This document shows, piece after piece, positions 56,826-64,000 of a stretch of DNA of 64,000 nucleotides. The stretch is from the NCBI GenBank assembly GCA_026126065.1, contig JAHCJY010000002.1, positions 186,001-250,000 on the forward strand. Direction: 5' to 3'. This stretch comes from Bauldia sp. (GTDB lineage Bacteria; Pseudomonadota; Alphaproteobacteria; Rhizobiales; Kaistiaceae). The notes beneath the pieces were generated by a model. That model saw only the letters and a program-made list of their open reading frames with translations, was not told the DNA's origin and ran no database searches. Both the position numbers and the translations under genes were made by a program. Each line of letters starts with the position of its first letter. Within the stretch, counting starts at the first letter, position 1.

Positions 56826-57587
56826 ATGGCCTTTGGCGATGTCTTCGACGGCTATTGCGTCATCCACGCGCCGTTCGCAGCGCCGCACAGGCGTGCTGCC
56901 TTCGAGAGTTCCCTCGCCAGCGTCGGCGTGAACCGGTTCACCGTCATCGAGGCGCGACGGGTCGCGTCGGACGATCCGAGGGTCGCCGGCTACACCTCGC
57001 CGGCCTTCGTCAGCCTGATCGATGCGTGGATTGTGGCGATCGAAACGGCGAGAGAGGCCGGCTGGCGATCCGTCATTGTCTTCGAGGACGACATCGTCTT
57101 CCGTCCCGGCTTCACGCGGAGATGGGCGCAGGTGGAACAGGACGTGCGGTCCACGGACTGGGACGTGCTCACCCTCTATCGCTGGTATGCCAGCAACATC
57201 GTCGTCGAACGTGTCCTGGCGCGAACACGGCTGCTTCCCATCCGCTCGACCCTGGCCACCCACGCCGTGGCGGTCCGCGTCGGCGCATATGCCGCCGTGC
57301 TTGCAGCGATCGCCGAGGTGCTGAAGGACGCTCGTCCGATAGACCTTTTCAATAATCGGCTGATCCGGGCCGGCGGACGGGTCGTGGCGACCAGCCACAA
57401 CCTCGCGGGCCAATCGAGTTCCCTGAATGACAGCACCATGGGAAACTACGCCGCGGCGCAGCCCTGGCGGCGATCGCAGAGATCGGTCCGTGTCTTCAAC
57501 AGCTACCAGAGCGCTGCGCACTACGGGTTCGTGCTGGCGGCCCGTGCCGTGTTCCGGATCGCGCGTCGCGCCAGGCTGATTCGTTAG
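56826..57587 (+). CDS. Glycosyltransferase, family 25-like
   Basis: 253 residues. The core VIVFEDDIVFRPGFTRRW has the EDD metal/nucleotide motif of GT25 (LPS galactosyltransferase-like) proteins, preceded by a FTVIEARR segment that often starts these enzymes after the initial strand. Later HNLAGQSSSLNDS matches the family C-terminal part (x-QSxxxxSD-like). It likely adds a sugar to a surface glycan, but no LPS or capsule genes are adjacent. The ATG at 56826 is preferred to a GTG 6 nt upstream; GGAG lies about 11 nt before. Confidence 0.72.
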   Translation: MAFGDVFDGYCVIHAPFAAPHRRAAFESSLASVGVNRFTVIEARRVASDDPRVAGYTSPAFVSLIDAWIVAIETAREAGWRSVIVFEDDIVFRPGFTRRWAQVEQDVRSTDWDVLTLYRWYASNIVVERVLARTRLLPIRSTLATHAVAVRVGAYAAVLAAIAEVLKDARPIDLFNNRLIRAGGRVVATSHNLAGQSSSLNDSTMGNYAAAQPWRRSQRSVRVFNSYQSAAHYGFVLAARAVFRIARRARLIR

Positions 57588-57694
57588 TAGTGGCCCCGGC
57601 GCGGGCGTGCGGTTTCGCCGGCCCGGCCTTTCGAGCGGCATTGGCGTCTTGACGATCGGCCGCCGGGTCGGGCACGGATCGCCGGGCAAGACGG

Positions 57695-57769
57695 GCCGGC
57701 TTAGCTCAGGGGTAGAGCAGCGGTTTTGTAAACCGTTGGTCGCGGGTTCAAATCCTGCAGCCGGCACCA
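57695..57769 (+). tRNA. tRNA-Thr (TGT)
   Basis: 75 nt with encoded CCA. Acceptor GCCGGCT/AGCCGGC, D arm AGCTCAGGGGTAGAGC, anticodon loop TTTGTAA with anticodon TGT, T arm GGTTCAAATCC. It stands alone between the glycosyltransferase and mgtC-like genes. Confidence 0.95.
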
Positions 57770-57976
57770 TTTCCCCAGCCCTGCCAGAGCGGTCCGATAC
57801 GGCGCGAGGCCGCGACGCGAACGGCATCGCCCTGGCCGCTTCGCCCCGCGCATGCCCGTTTCCGCCGTCTCCGCAGGGCCTGAAGCCCGCCGTCGGGTCG
57901 CATATCGCGGTCAACGCCGACGGCACGGAACCGCGCGCGGCCGGAACGGTTTCCCGTGGCACCCGGGGAACGCGCC

Positions 57977-58438
57977 ATGACCGAACTCGACATCTTCCTC
58001 CGCCTCCTCACCGCTTCGGTGGCCGGTGCCTTGCTGGGGCTCGACCGCGAGATGCGCGGCATTTCGGCGGGTCTTCGCACGCACGCGATGGCGAGCCTCA
58101 GCTCGGCCGTCATCGTCGTCTCCTCGCTCCTGATCCACGACCAGCTCATCGGCGCCGGCGAGACGGGGATCGATCCCCTCCGCGCCATCCAGGGTCTGGC
58201 GCAGGCGATCGGCTTCATCGCCGCCGGGGCGATCTTCTTCGCCCATGGCAATGTCCGGAACCTCACCTCCGCCGCCAATATCTGGCTCGCGGCCGGCCTC
58301 GGCATCGCGGCGGGCGCGGGACAATACGCGCTCGTGGCGCTTGCGGTTGCCTTCGGCGTGTTCATCGTGACCGGACTTCGTTTCATCGAGCGCTGGATGC
58401 CCGGAAGCGAAAAATCGGATCGGGCGCCGGGCGACTAG
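57977..58438 (+). CDS. MgtC/SapB-family membrane protein
   Basis: 153-residue protein with about four membrane helices. The N-terminal LLTASVAGALLGLDREMRGISAGLRTHAMASLSSAVIVVSS is the MgtC signature, and GFIAAGAIFFAHGNVRNLTSAANIWLAAGLGIAAGAG follows. This is the short form without the C-terminal soluble domain. MgtC proteins influence virulence and F-type ATPase in pathogens; here the role is unknown. ATG at 57977 with GGGGAA upstream. Confidence 0.88.
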   Translation: MTELDIFLRLLTASVAGALLGLDREMRGISAGLRTHAMASLSSAVIVVSSLLIHDQLIGAGETGIDPLRAIQGLAQAIGFIAAGAIFFAHGNVRNLTSAANIWLAAGLGIAAGAGQYALVALAVAFGVFIVTGLRFIERWMPGSEKSDRAPGD

Positions 58439-58471
58439 AGGCCGGCCGCGAAAAAATTCCGTCGGACGTGC

Positions 58472-58496
58472 GGAACCGCCCTTGCGGTCCGGTGTT
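58472..58496 (+). promoter_or_regulatory. EcfG-type stress promoter candidate
   Basis: GGAAC (58472-58476), 16-nt spacer and TGTT (58493-58496), close to the GGAAC-N16/17-CGTT consensus of the alphaproteobacterial general stress sigma factor EcfG. It lies 118 nt upstream of the SDR ATG. A CGACGCC/GGCGTCG hairpin sits in the leader at about 58570-58588. Confidence 0.5.
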
Positions 58497-58613
58497 GATG
58501 CTGCGAAGGGGCAACCCTTCGAGCGGCCGGCACTTCCTCCGCCCCCCTCTGTGCCGGCCCTAAAGGCCGTCGACGCCGAAAGGCGTCGGCGGCTTATTTC
58601 GTCGGAGAGGAAG

Positions 58614-59636
58614 ATGCGTTCACCCCGCAGAGCCAAGCCCGGTCGCGAGAAGGTCAGGCCCGCCCGCGCCAGCGCCCGGCGGCGCAGTCGCGCGAAGGAA
58701 GCCGCCGACCCGGTCATCGCCGAGGAACTCAAGCCCAAGCGCGTTTCGCGCGCCGCGGCCAAGCCCGAAGGTCGCCGGCGTCGCGCCGCCCGCTCCGCCG
58801 CGCCGCAGGCGACGGCCGGCGCCGCCGCCGGCTTCGAGAAGACGATGTCGCGGAAGCCCCAGCACATGCCGCGCTACGACGGCAGCCGCCGGCTCGAGGA
58901 CAAGGTCGCGATCATCACCGGCGGGGATTCAGGCATCGGACGCGCCACGGCGATCCTGTTCGCCCGGGAAGGCGCCCGCGTCGCCATCGCCTATCATGAA
59001 TCGGACGAGGACGCGGCGCGCACGCTCGAACTTCTGGCGGACGAGGGCTTCCCCGGCATCTCCTTCCGCGGCGACGTCGGCGACCGCGGGTTCTGCGAGG
59101 AGATCGTCGCCGCCACCGTCGCGCGGTTCGGCCGGCTCGATATCCTGGTCAACAACGCCGCCGAGCAGCACGTCCGCGACGACCTCGCCGTGGTCGACGA
59201 AGCGAGCCTCCTCGGGACGTTCCGGACGAACATCTTCGGTTATTTCTTCATGGTGCAGGCGGCCCTGCCCCGACTTGGCGCCGGCGCCGCGATCATCAAC
59301 ACCGCGTCCGTGACGGCCTATCGCGGCCATGACCTCCTGGTCGACTACGCCGCGACCAAGGGCGCCATCGTCGCCCTCACGCGCTCCCTCGCCGCACGGC
59401 TCGCGGACAAGGGCATCAGGGTGAATGCGGTTGCGCCCGGTCCGATCTGGACGCCCCTCATCCCTGAGAGCTTCCCGCCCGAGAAGGTGGCGGAGTTCGG
59501 AAAGAACACACCGCTCGGCCGTCCCGGCCAGCCCAACGAGGTCGCGCCCAGCTACCTCTTCCTCGCCTGCGAGGACGGTTCCTATATGACTGGCCAGACG
59601 CTTCACCCCAATGGCGGCGAACCGGTCGGAAGCTGA
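58614..59636 (+). CDS. Stress-type SDR oxidoreductase with basic N-terminal tail
   Basis: 340-residue SDR. Residues 1-77 are Arg/Lys/Ala-rich and low complexity (RRAKPGREKVRPARASARRR...). The SDR domain from ~78 has TGGDSGIG, NNAAEQ, catalytic Ser in NTASVTAY and YAATK. The C-terminus GPSY-type PSYLFLACEDGSYMTGQTLHPNGG matches the YghA/general-stress-protein-39 group. GGAGAGGA precedes the ATG at 58614 by 4 nt; a second ATG at 58845 would give the tail-less form. An EcfG-like promoter upstream and thioredoxin 2 downstream (24 nt) fit a stress role. Substrate unknown. Confidence 0.87.
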   Translation: MRSPRRAKPGREKVRPARASARRRSRAKEAADPVIAEELKPKRVSRAAAKPEGRRRRAARSAAPQATAGAAAGFEKTMSRKPQHMPRYDGSRRLEDKVAIITGGDSGIGRATAILFAREGARVAIAYHESDEDAARTLELLADEGFPGISFRGDVGDRGFCEEIVAATVARFGRLDILVNNAAEQHVRDDLAVVDEASLLGTFRTNIFGYFFMVQAALPRLGAGAAIINTASVTAYRGHDLLVDYAATKGAIVALTRSLAARLADKGIRVNAVAPGPIWTPLIPESFPPEKVAEFGKNTPLGRPGQPNEVAPSYLFLACEDGSYMTGQTLHPNGGEPVGS

Positions 59637-59660
59637 TCCGATCGCCGCGCGAGGCCGGCC

Positions 59661-60104
59661 ATGTCCGATGATGGAACTCATATCGTTTGCCCGCACTGCG
59701 GCGGCGTGAACCGTATCGCGGCCGGGCGCGACGCCGGCGAGGGCAAGTGCGGCAAGTGCCACAACCCCCTGTTCACCGGCCAGCCGGTCAATGTCGATGC
59801 GGCAGCCTTCGATCGCCACGTCCTGCGCAACGACATTCCCGTCGTGGTGGATTTCTGGGCCGACTGGTGCGGCCCGTGCCATGCAATGGCTCCTGCCTAC
59901 GCCCGCGCCGCGGCCGAGATCGAGCCCCGGCTTCGTTTCCTCAAGCTGGATACCGAGGCGGAGCCGGCAGTTTCCGCCCGCTTCGGCATTCGTTCCATCC
60001 CGACGCTGATCGTGTTCCGCAACGGCCGGGCCGTGGCGCAGCAGGCGGGCGCGATGGGCGACCAGCAATTGCGCTCATGGCTGCAGCAGAGCCTCGGCGG
60101 CTGA
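59661..60104 (+). CDS. trxC: Thioredoxin 2 (TrxC), zinc-ribbon type
   Basis: 147-residue thioredoxin with an N-terminal zinc ribbon (Cys10, Cys13, Cys30, Cys33: CPHC...CGKC) and the active site WCGPC (Cys70/Cys73). Such proteins reduce protein disulfides under oxidative stress. It is 24 nt after the stress SDR in the same direction, probably one operon. Its stop is 7 nt from the convergent coaD stop. Confidence 0.93.
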   Translation: MSDDGTHIVCPHCGGVNRIAAGRDAGEGKCGKCHNPLFTGQPVNVDAAAFDRHVLRNDIPVVVDFWADWCGPCHAMAPAYARAAAEIEPRLRFLKLDTEAEPAVSARFGIRSIPTLIVFRNGRAVAQQAGAMGDQQLRSWLQQSLGG

Positions 60105-60111
60105 GTCTCCG

Positions 60112-60618
60112 CTAGCGTCCGATCCGCGCGCCGCGCGCCGCAAGCCGCGTGGCGACCGCCGGCGGCACGAAGGCAGAGGGGTCGCCCCTCATGTCGGTGA
60201 TCTGGCGCACCAGCGTCGCCGAGATGTGCCGGTTCATCGGCGAGGCCGCGACGAAGACGGTGTGAACCTCCGGGGCGGTCACCGCGTTCATGGCGGCCAT
60301 GCGCAGCTCGCTGTCGACGTCGCTCGAATCCCGGATGCCGCGCACGATCACCGTCGCGCCGGATGCGCGCGCGGCGTCCGTCAGGAGGCCGCCGAAACTC
60401 ATCACCGACACGCGCTGCCGGATCGGCGGCTCGAGGCTCGCCACGATGTCGGCCAGCATGGCGGTCCGCTCCTCGACGCTGAAGAACGGGGCCTTCTGCG
60501 GATGGATGCCGATCGCAAGGACCACCGTGTCCGCGAGCTCCAGCGCGACCCGGAGCACGTCCACATGGCCGTTCGTCATGGGATCGAACGATCCCGGAAA
60601 CAGCGCAACCCTGGCCAT
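60112..60618 (-). CDS. coaD: Phosphopantetheine adenylyltransferase
   Basis: 168-residue nucleotidyltransferase that makes dephospho-CoA from 4'-phosphopantetheine and ATP. N-terminal FPGSFDPMTNGHVDVL contains the GSFDPxTxGH motif; FVAASPMNRHISATLVRQI carries the ISSTxVR-like motif. The ATG at 60618 gives MARVALFPGSFD; a 14-residue upstream extension has no conserved character. Confidence 0.95.
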   Translation of the reverse strand: MARVALFPGSFDPMTNGHVDVLRVALELADTVVLAIGIHPQKAPFFSVEERTAMLADIVASLEPPIRQRVSVMSFGGLLTDAARASGATVIVRGIRDSSDVDSELRMAAMNAVTAPEVHTVFVAASPMNRHISATLVRQITDMRGDPSAFVPPAVATRLAARGARIGR

Positions 60619-60815
60619 GCCCGCCCCTCTGGCGCCTTCGGACGCCGATGCCCGCTGCACGACGACTAGTCGGCCGGCGATGCCGACTCAAGCCGCGAAT
60701 GGCGATGCTGACCTGACTGCCGGCGCCGATGCCGACGGATCGCCGCGTTCCTCAATGTCCCGTTCAGCTTTTTCGGCGATCACTCCGCGCGAAAATTCTA
60801 CGGGCAGGGAACACC

Positions 60816-61907
60816 ATGGATCGTCGTTCATTCTTCCGCGGTGCAGGCATCGCGACCGTCGCCGCCGCGGCATCGGCGCTTGCGGCGCCCGCCATCGCAC
60901 AGGAGCGCCGCGAACTCCGGATGGCAACGCCCTGGCCGGCCGGCCTGCCGGGCCTCGACCACAGCGTCAACCGGCTCGTCCGGCGCATCTCCGAGATGAC
61001 CGACGGCCGGATCACCGTCGTCCCGTTCAGCGCCGGCGCGCTCGTGCCCGCCCTCGAGGAGTTCGCCGCCGCCTCCGACGGCCGCGCCGACCTCTTCCAC
61101 GGCCCGGATTATTACTATGCCGCCGCGAGCCCGGCGCTGAACTTCTTCACCAACACGCCGCTCGGTCTGACCGCGATCGAGCATGCCGCCTGGCTCAGGT
61201 TCGGTGGCGGGCGGGAATTATGGGACCGGCATCACGCGCAGTTCGGCCTGAAGCCGCTCCTCGCCGGCAACACCGGCACGCAGATGGCCGGCTGGTTCAA
61301 GCAGCCCATCGAATCGCTCGCCGGCATCGCCGGTCTCAACTTCCGCATGCCGGGCCTCGGGGGCGAGGTCTGGCGGCGCCTCGGCATGAACGTCATCAGC
61401 CTGCCCGGCGCGGAGATCCTCGCCGCCCTGCAGGACGGCCGCCTCGACGGCGCCGACTGGATCGGCCCGTGGAACGACCGCGAGTTCCGTCTCCATGAGG
61501 CGGCCAGCCACTACTACTCCCCGAGCCTGGCCGAAGGGAGCGCCACCCTCGGCATTGGCATCAATTCAGGGGTCTGGCAGAGCCTCTCGGGCGCGGACCG
61601 CGCGACCTTCGAGATCGCCTGCGAGGCGGAGCATCAGGCGATGCTGGCCGAGTTCCACCACAACAACGCCGTGGCGCTCGAGGAACTGACGGCCACGCAT
61701 GGCGTGACCGTCCACGCGCTGCCCCCCGATATCGTCGCCGCGATCGCCGACGCAACGCCCGGCGTGATTGCCGACACGGCCGGCTCCGATCCCCTGGCGA
61801 ACGAGATCGTCGCCTCGATTGCGGCGGCGCGTCGCCGGCTGCGTCGATGGACCGAGACCGGCGAAGGCACCTATGTCGCCGCTCGGGCCGGCACCGCGGA
61901 CTGGTAA
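60816..61907 (+). CDS. TRAP transporter solute-binding protein (DctP family), Tat-exported, orphan
   Basis: 363 residues with a twin-arginine signal (MDRRSFFRGAGIATVAAAASALAAPAIA). The mature part has the DctP-family layout: LRMATPWPAGLPGLD, GALVPALEEFAAASDGRADLFHG, GLNFRMPGLGGEVWRRLGMNVISLPGAEILAALQDGRLDGAD. The family is known to bind keto- or carboxylic-acid ligands and deliver them to DctQM; no permease genes are near. GGGAA precedes the ATG at 60816. Confidence 0.9.
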   Translation: MDRRSFFRGAGIATVAAAASALAAPAIAQERRELRMATPWPAGLPGLDHSVNRLVRRISEMTDGRITVVPFSAGALVPALEEFAAASDGRADLFHGPDYYYAAASPALNFFTNTPLGLTAIEHAAWLRFGGGRELWDRHHAQFGLKPLLAGNTGTQMAGWFKQPIESLAGIAGLNFRMPGLGGEVWRRLGMNVISLPGAEILAALQDGRLDGADWIGPWNDREFRLHEAASHYYSPSLAEGSATLGIGINSGVWQSLSGADRATFEIACEAEHQAMLAEFHHNNAVALEELTATHGVTVHALPPDIVAAIADATPGVIADTAGSDPLANEIVASIAAARRRLRRWTETGEGTYVAARAGTADW

Positions 61908-62122
61908 ATGGCGCGCTGGGCCGCTGCCCGCATTCAAGGCAGCCGCCCGGCCTGCCCAGAAGTTATGCAGCGCGAGCAGCTCAGTCGTCGCAATTCTGCC
62001 GAGAAAACGTCATTCGCGACAGGCATATCCCTTGCTACCCTGACGATATCCAGTCGTTCCGCGTAACCGGATGATTCGGCGCCGCAATGGCGCGTGTGGA
62101 GCGATTCAAAGGAGGCATGGGA

Positions 62123-62356
62123 ATGATCACGAACGAGACTGCAGTCCGGGTCCGCGCCTACGAGATCTGGGAGGCCGAAGGCCGCCCGGACGGACGCGAA
62201 GCCGAGCATTGGCTGAAGGCCCTGCACGAAATGGCCGCCGCCATGGCCGCCCCGACACCGAAGAGGGCCGCGGCGAAAAAGGCCGACAAGCCGGCGGATG
62301 TCGTCGTCGACATCAAGGACGCCGCGCCGAAGAAGCGGGTCAAGAAGGCGAACTGA
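62123..62356 (+). CDS. DUF2934 protein
   Basis: 77 residues. The DUF2934 motif VRVRAYEIWEAEGRPDGREAEHWLKAL is at about 8-34, followed by a Lys/Ala-rich tail (KRAAAKKADKP...PKKRVKKAN). AAAGGAGG lies 7 nt before the ATG at 62123 and decides the start over two earlier ATGs. Small unknown-function family common in Rhizobiales. A second DUF2934-like gene lies at 63581. Confidence 0.75.
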   Translation: MITNETAVRVRAYEIWEAEGRPDGREAEHWLKALHEMAAAMAAPTPKRAAAKKADKPADVVVDIKDAAPKKRVKKAN

Positions 62357-62493
62357 AAGCCTTCCGAGAGACTGGCTGGGCGCGGTTGCCGCGCCCTCGG
62401 CCCAAGCGCCCGCGCCCATTGGGGGGCCCGCCGGGCGCCACGGCCCTCCCCCACCGGTCCGGCCTGAAGGCCGGCTGGTTAGCCGCCCCCCCG

Positions 62494-63438
62494 CTATTCC
62501 ACCACCAGAACCGCGAAATAGGTGTCATCCGGCGGAGACATGCCGCGGACGTCGGCGTCGACGACGACCAGCCGCGCGCCATCGGCGAAGGCAAGGCCCA
62601 CGAAATTGCCGAAATTGGCGTTTTCGGCGTTGTCCGGCGTGGCGGGGTCGTAGCGCCGGATGGCATGCCCTTCCAGGAACGTGCGCCCGACGGCAACCCC
62701 CGTGCCATCCGCCACCGGCGCGATCTGCGCATGCATCATCTCGCCGCTGAGCTTTTCGACCGTGAGCATCCCATCCTCGCCGCGCGTGACGCGGCACCGG
62801 TGCTGCCCGACGGTCTGGCCGGCATTGTCGAGAAACCCGTACCAGTACACGGTGCAGGTCCGGTCGCCTGTTGCGATGGCCGCAAGGTCGCCATTGCCGA
62901 GGGCGACGGTCGTTGCGAGCGCACCGCGCGCCCCTTCATCCATCGGCAGCGCGGGATCGGCAATCGCGGCAAGCGTCGTTGCGACCCGCACCGGCAGCGC
63001 CCGCAACCCATCCGCGTCCGCCGGTACGAGCGGCGCGAGCGCCGCCGCACACTCGGTCGCGCAGGGCTCGAGCGGCGTCGCCCAGGCGAGCGTATCGGGC
63101 ATGGGACCGTCCCCGCTGGCCGGCGGTGCGCCAATGTCGGGCAGTTCGCCGCCGATCTCGGCCACCTGCGTGACCTTGTCGTAAACGCAGATCGCCATGA
63201 TGCTGACGTCCGCGCCGCGCGCCCTGCCGCGGATCAGCGCCATGCCGTAGGTCTGCGAGCCGAACGGATCGACGATCGCGGTCGCCGTCTCGAACAGGCC
63301 GTCCGCAGCGGCGAGGCACTTCGCCTCGACATCGGCCCGAAACGCCTGCCATTCGGCCTCCGTGGCGGCGCGGCTTTGGACCACGCCCGCGATGAGAAGG
63401 GCCAGCGCCGCAATGCCCAATCCGATCTGAGCCAGCAT
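62494..63438 (-). CDS. Exported protein of unknown function
   Basis: 314 residues with a signal peptide (MLAQIGLGIAALALLIAGVVQSRA). The mature part has no recognised domain; it contains scattered cysteines (CVYD, CATEC, CTVYW, CRVT) that could form disulfides and blocks such as GMALIRGRARGADVSIMAICVYDKV and GQTVGQHRCRVTRGEDGMLTV. The start at 63438 is the ATG just before the signal peptide; a longer frame upstream is not signal-like. Confidence 0.65.
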   Translation of the reverse strand: MLAQIGLGIAALALLIAGVVQSRAATEAEWQAFRADVEAKCLAAADGLFETATAIVDPFGSQTYGMALIRGRARGADVSIMAICVYDKVTQVAEIGGELPDIGAPPASGDGPMPDTLAWATPLEPCATECAAALAPLVPADADGLRALPVRVATTLAAIADPALPMDEGARGALATTVALGNGDLAAIATGDRTCTVYWYGFLDNAGQTVGQHRCRVTRGEDGMLTVEKLSGEMMHAQIAPVADGTGVAVGRTFLEGHAIRRYDPATPDNAENANFGNFVGLAFADGARLVVVDADVRGMSPPDDTYFAVLVVE

Positions 63439-63580
63439 TGCATATCCTCGCTCGCAGCAGCGCCGGATGCGGCGCCAGTCGCAACCAGAACGCAAGTCCC
63501 GAAGCCGGGGTTCCTGAACGGGGCGGGGAACAGTAGTCGCACCCGGACATTGAAGCAGTATCCATGAGGCGAGCACCACA

Positions 63581-63880
63581 ATGCGACAGCAGGACAGCGA
63601 CGACCGGCGGAAGCGCGTGACGGAGCGCGCCCGCCATCTCTGGCTCGAGGCCGGCTCCCCTCCCACGGGGCCAGACGCCTACCGTGACCTTGCCAGTGAA
63701 CTGATCGCCATCGAGGAGGCCGGCGCCAGCGCCCTGGAGCCGGTCAGAGACCCCGGTCCCTTCGGCGAGCCTGTCGAGGAATCGGCGCCCGTCGCCAACC
63801 TCGGCGAGTTTCCCACCATCGTCGACGAGGGCGAGCAGACCTACCCGCCTGCGCCGCCAGCCCGCACGCCGCCGGAATAG
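63581..63880 (+). CDS. DUF2934-like protein with Pro-rich tail
   Basis: 99 residues. The N-terminal segment RVTERARHLWLEAGSPPTGPDAYRDLASELIAIEE resembles the RxRAYxLWExxGxPxGRxxxHWxxA pattern of DUF2934, though the HW step is changed to YRDLA. The remaining half is acidic and Pro-rich (FPTIVDEGEQTYPPAPPARTPPE). Divergent from the exported protein at 62494. The last ~120 nt of the window carry nothing recognisable. Confidence 0.65.
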   Translation: MRQQDSDDRRKRVTERARHLWLEAGSPPTGPDAYRDLASELIAIEEAGASALEPVRDPGPFGEPVEESAPVANLGEFPTIVDEGEQTYPPAPPARTPPE

Positions 63881-64000
63881 CCGCCCCACCGCCGCCCGGG
63901 GTCCGCCGAACCCTGACCGGGTCATTGTCTTGCCCCGGAGCGGGGCTCCTCTCTGGGCCCACCACGTCCCGCGCGGCGTTGCGTTCCTTGACCCACCCGC

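Noticed and set aside
57588..57694. Promoter for tRNA-Thr at TTGACG (57649-57654)
   Set aside because: A -35-like box is present but no acceptable -10 lies 16-18 nt downstream.

Overview
The window is GC-rich (roughly two-thirds G+C) chromosomal DNA from an alphaproteobacterium, most likely of the Hyphomicrobiales (Rhizobiales). The main grounds are the ribosomal and RNA polymerase gene order, the compact alpha-type prolyl-tRNA synthetase, the rplQ-degP-rarA neighbourhood, the proS-lolC-lolD operon, an EcfG-like stress promoter and DUF2934 proteins. Species cannot be fixed from sequence reading alone.

Layout, left to right. (1) 1-1.9 kb: a lower-GC patch with the end of an Orc1/Cdc6-like ATPase gene, two tiny overlapping genes and an inverted pair of about 53-bp repeats. 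(2) 1.9-5.3 kb: proS-lolC-lolD on the minus strand, then a probable stand-alone structured RNA with its own terminator on the plus strand. (3) 5.8-9.4 kb: an SDR-tetR operon with a three-box operator over its promoter, then an epoxide hydrolase and a YafY-type regulator. (4) 9.6-14 kb: glmU-glmS (UDP-GlcNAc supply) and ccdA. (5) 14.1-15.2 kb: a small conserved protein and a DUF1778/GNAT toxin-antitoxin pair. (6) 15.2-19.6 kb: degP-like protease and rarA, a single-domain response regulator and an NAD-dependent reductase. (7) 19.7-52.5 kb: a nearly continuous minus-strand run of translation and transcription genes. In transcription order it is tRNA-Trp, secE-nusG-rplKAJL-rpoBC, a two-gene insertion, rpsLG-fusA-tuf, the S10 and spc operons, adk, and rpsM-rpsK-rpoA-rplQ. 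(8) 52.8-55.6 kb: a QueC-like PP-loop protein, tRNA-Gly, an EF-Tu-domain-2-like small protein and tRNA-Tyr, with rlmB divergent. (9) 55.7-64 kb: mixed accessory genes, including a duplicated Cache-like secreted protein, a GT25-like glycosyltransferase, tRNA-Thr, MgtC, a stress SDR with thioredoxin 2, coaD, an orphan Tat-exported TRAP binding protein, two DUF2934 proteins and an unknown exported protein.

The core machinery is conventional, but its architecture is altered in visible places. Two genes and a terminator separate rpoC from rpsL, so the str operon must have its own promoter. The usual tufB slot between tRNA-Tyr/tRNA-Gly and tRNA-Trp holds a PP-loop protein and a small EF-Tu-domain-2-like protein. 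SecE carries an extra C-terminal transmembrane segment. A heptamer-repeat hairpin sits between rpsM and rpsK. No complete new multi-gene system is evident. The strongest candidates for follow-up are the structured RNA at 5549-5755, the PP-loop protein and 90-aa protein at the tufB locus, the three-box TetR operator, and the possibly leaderless toxin-antitoxin operon.
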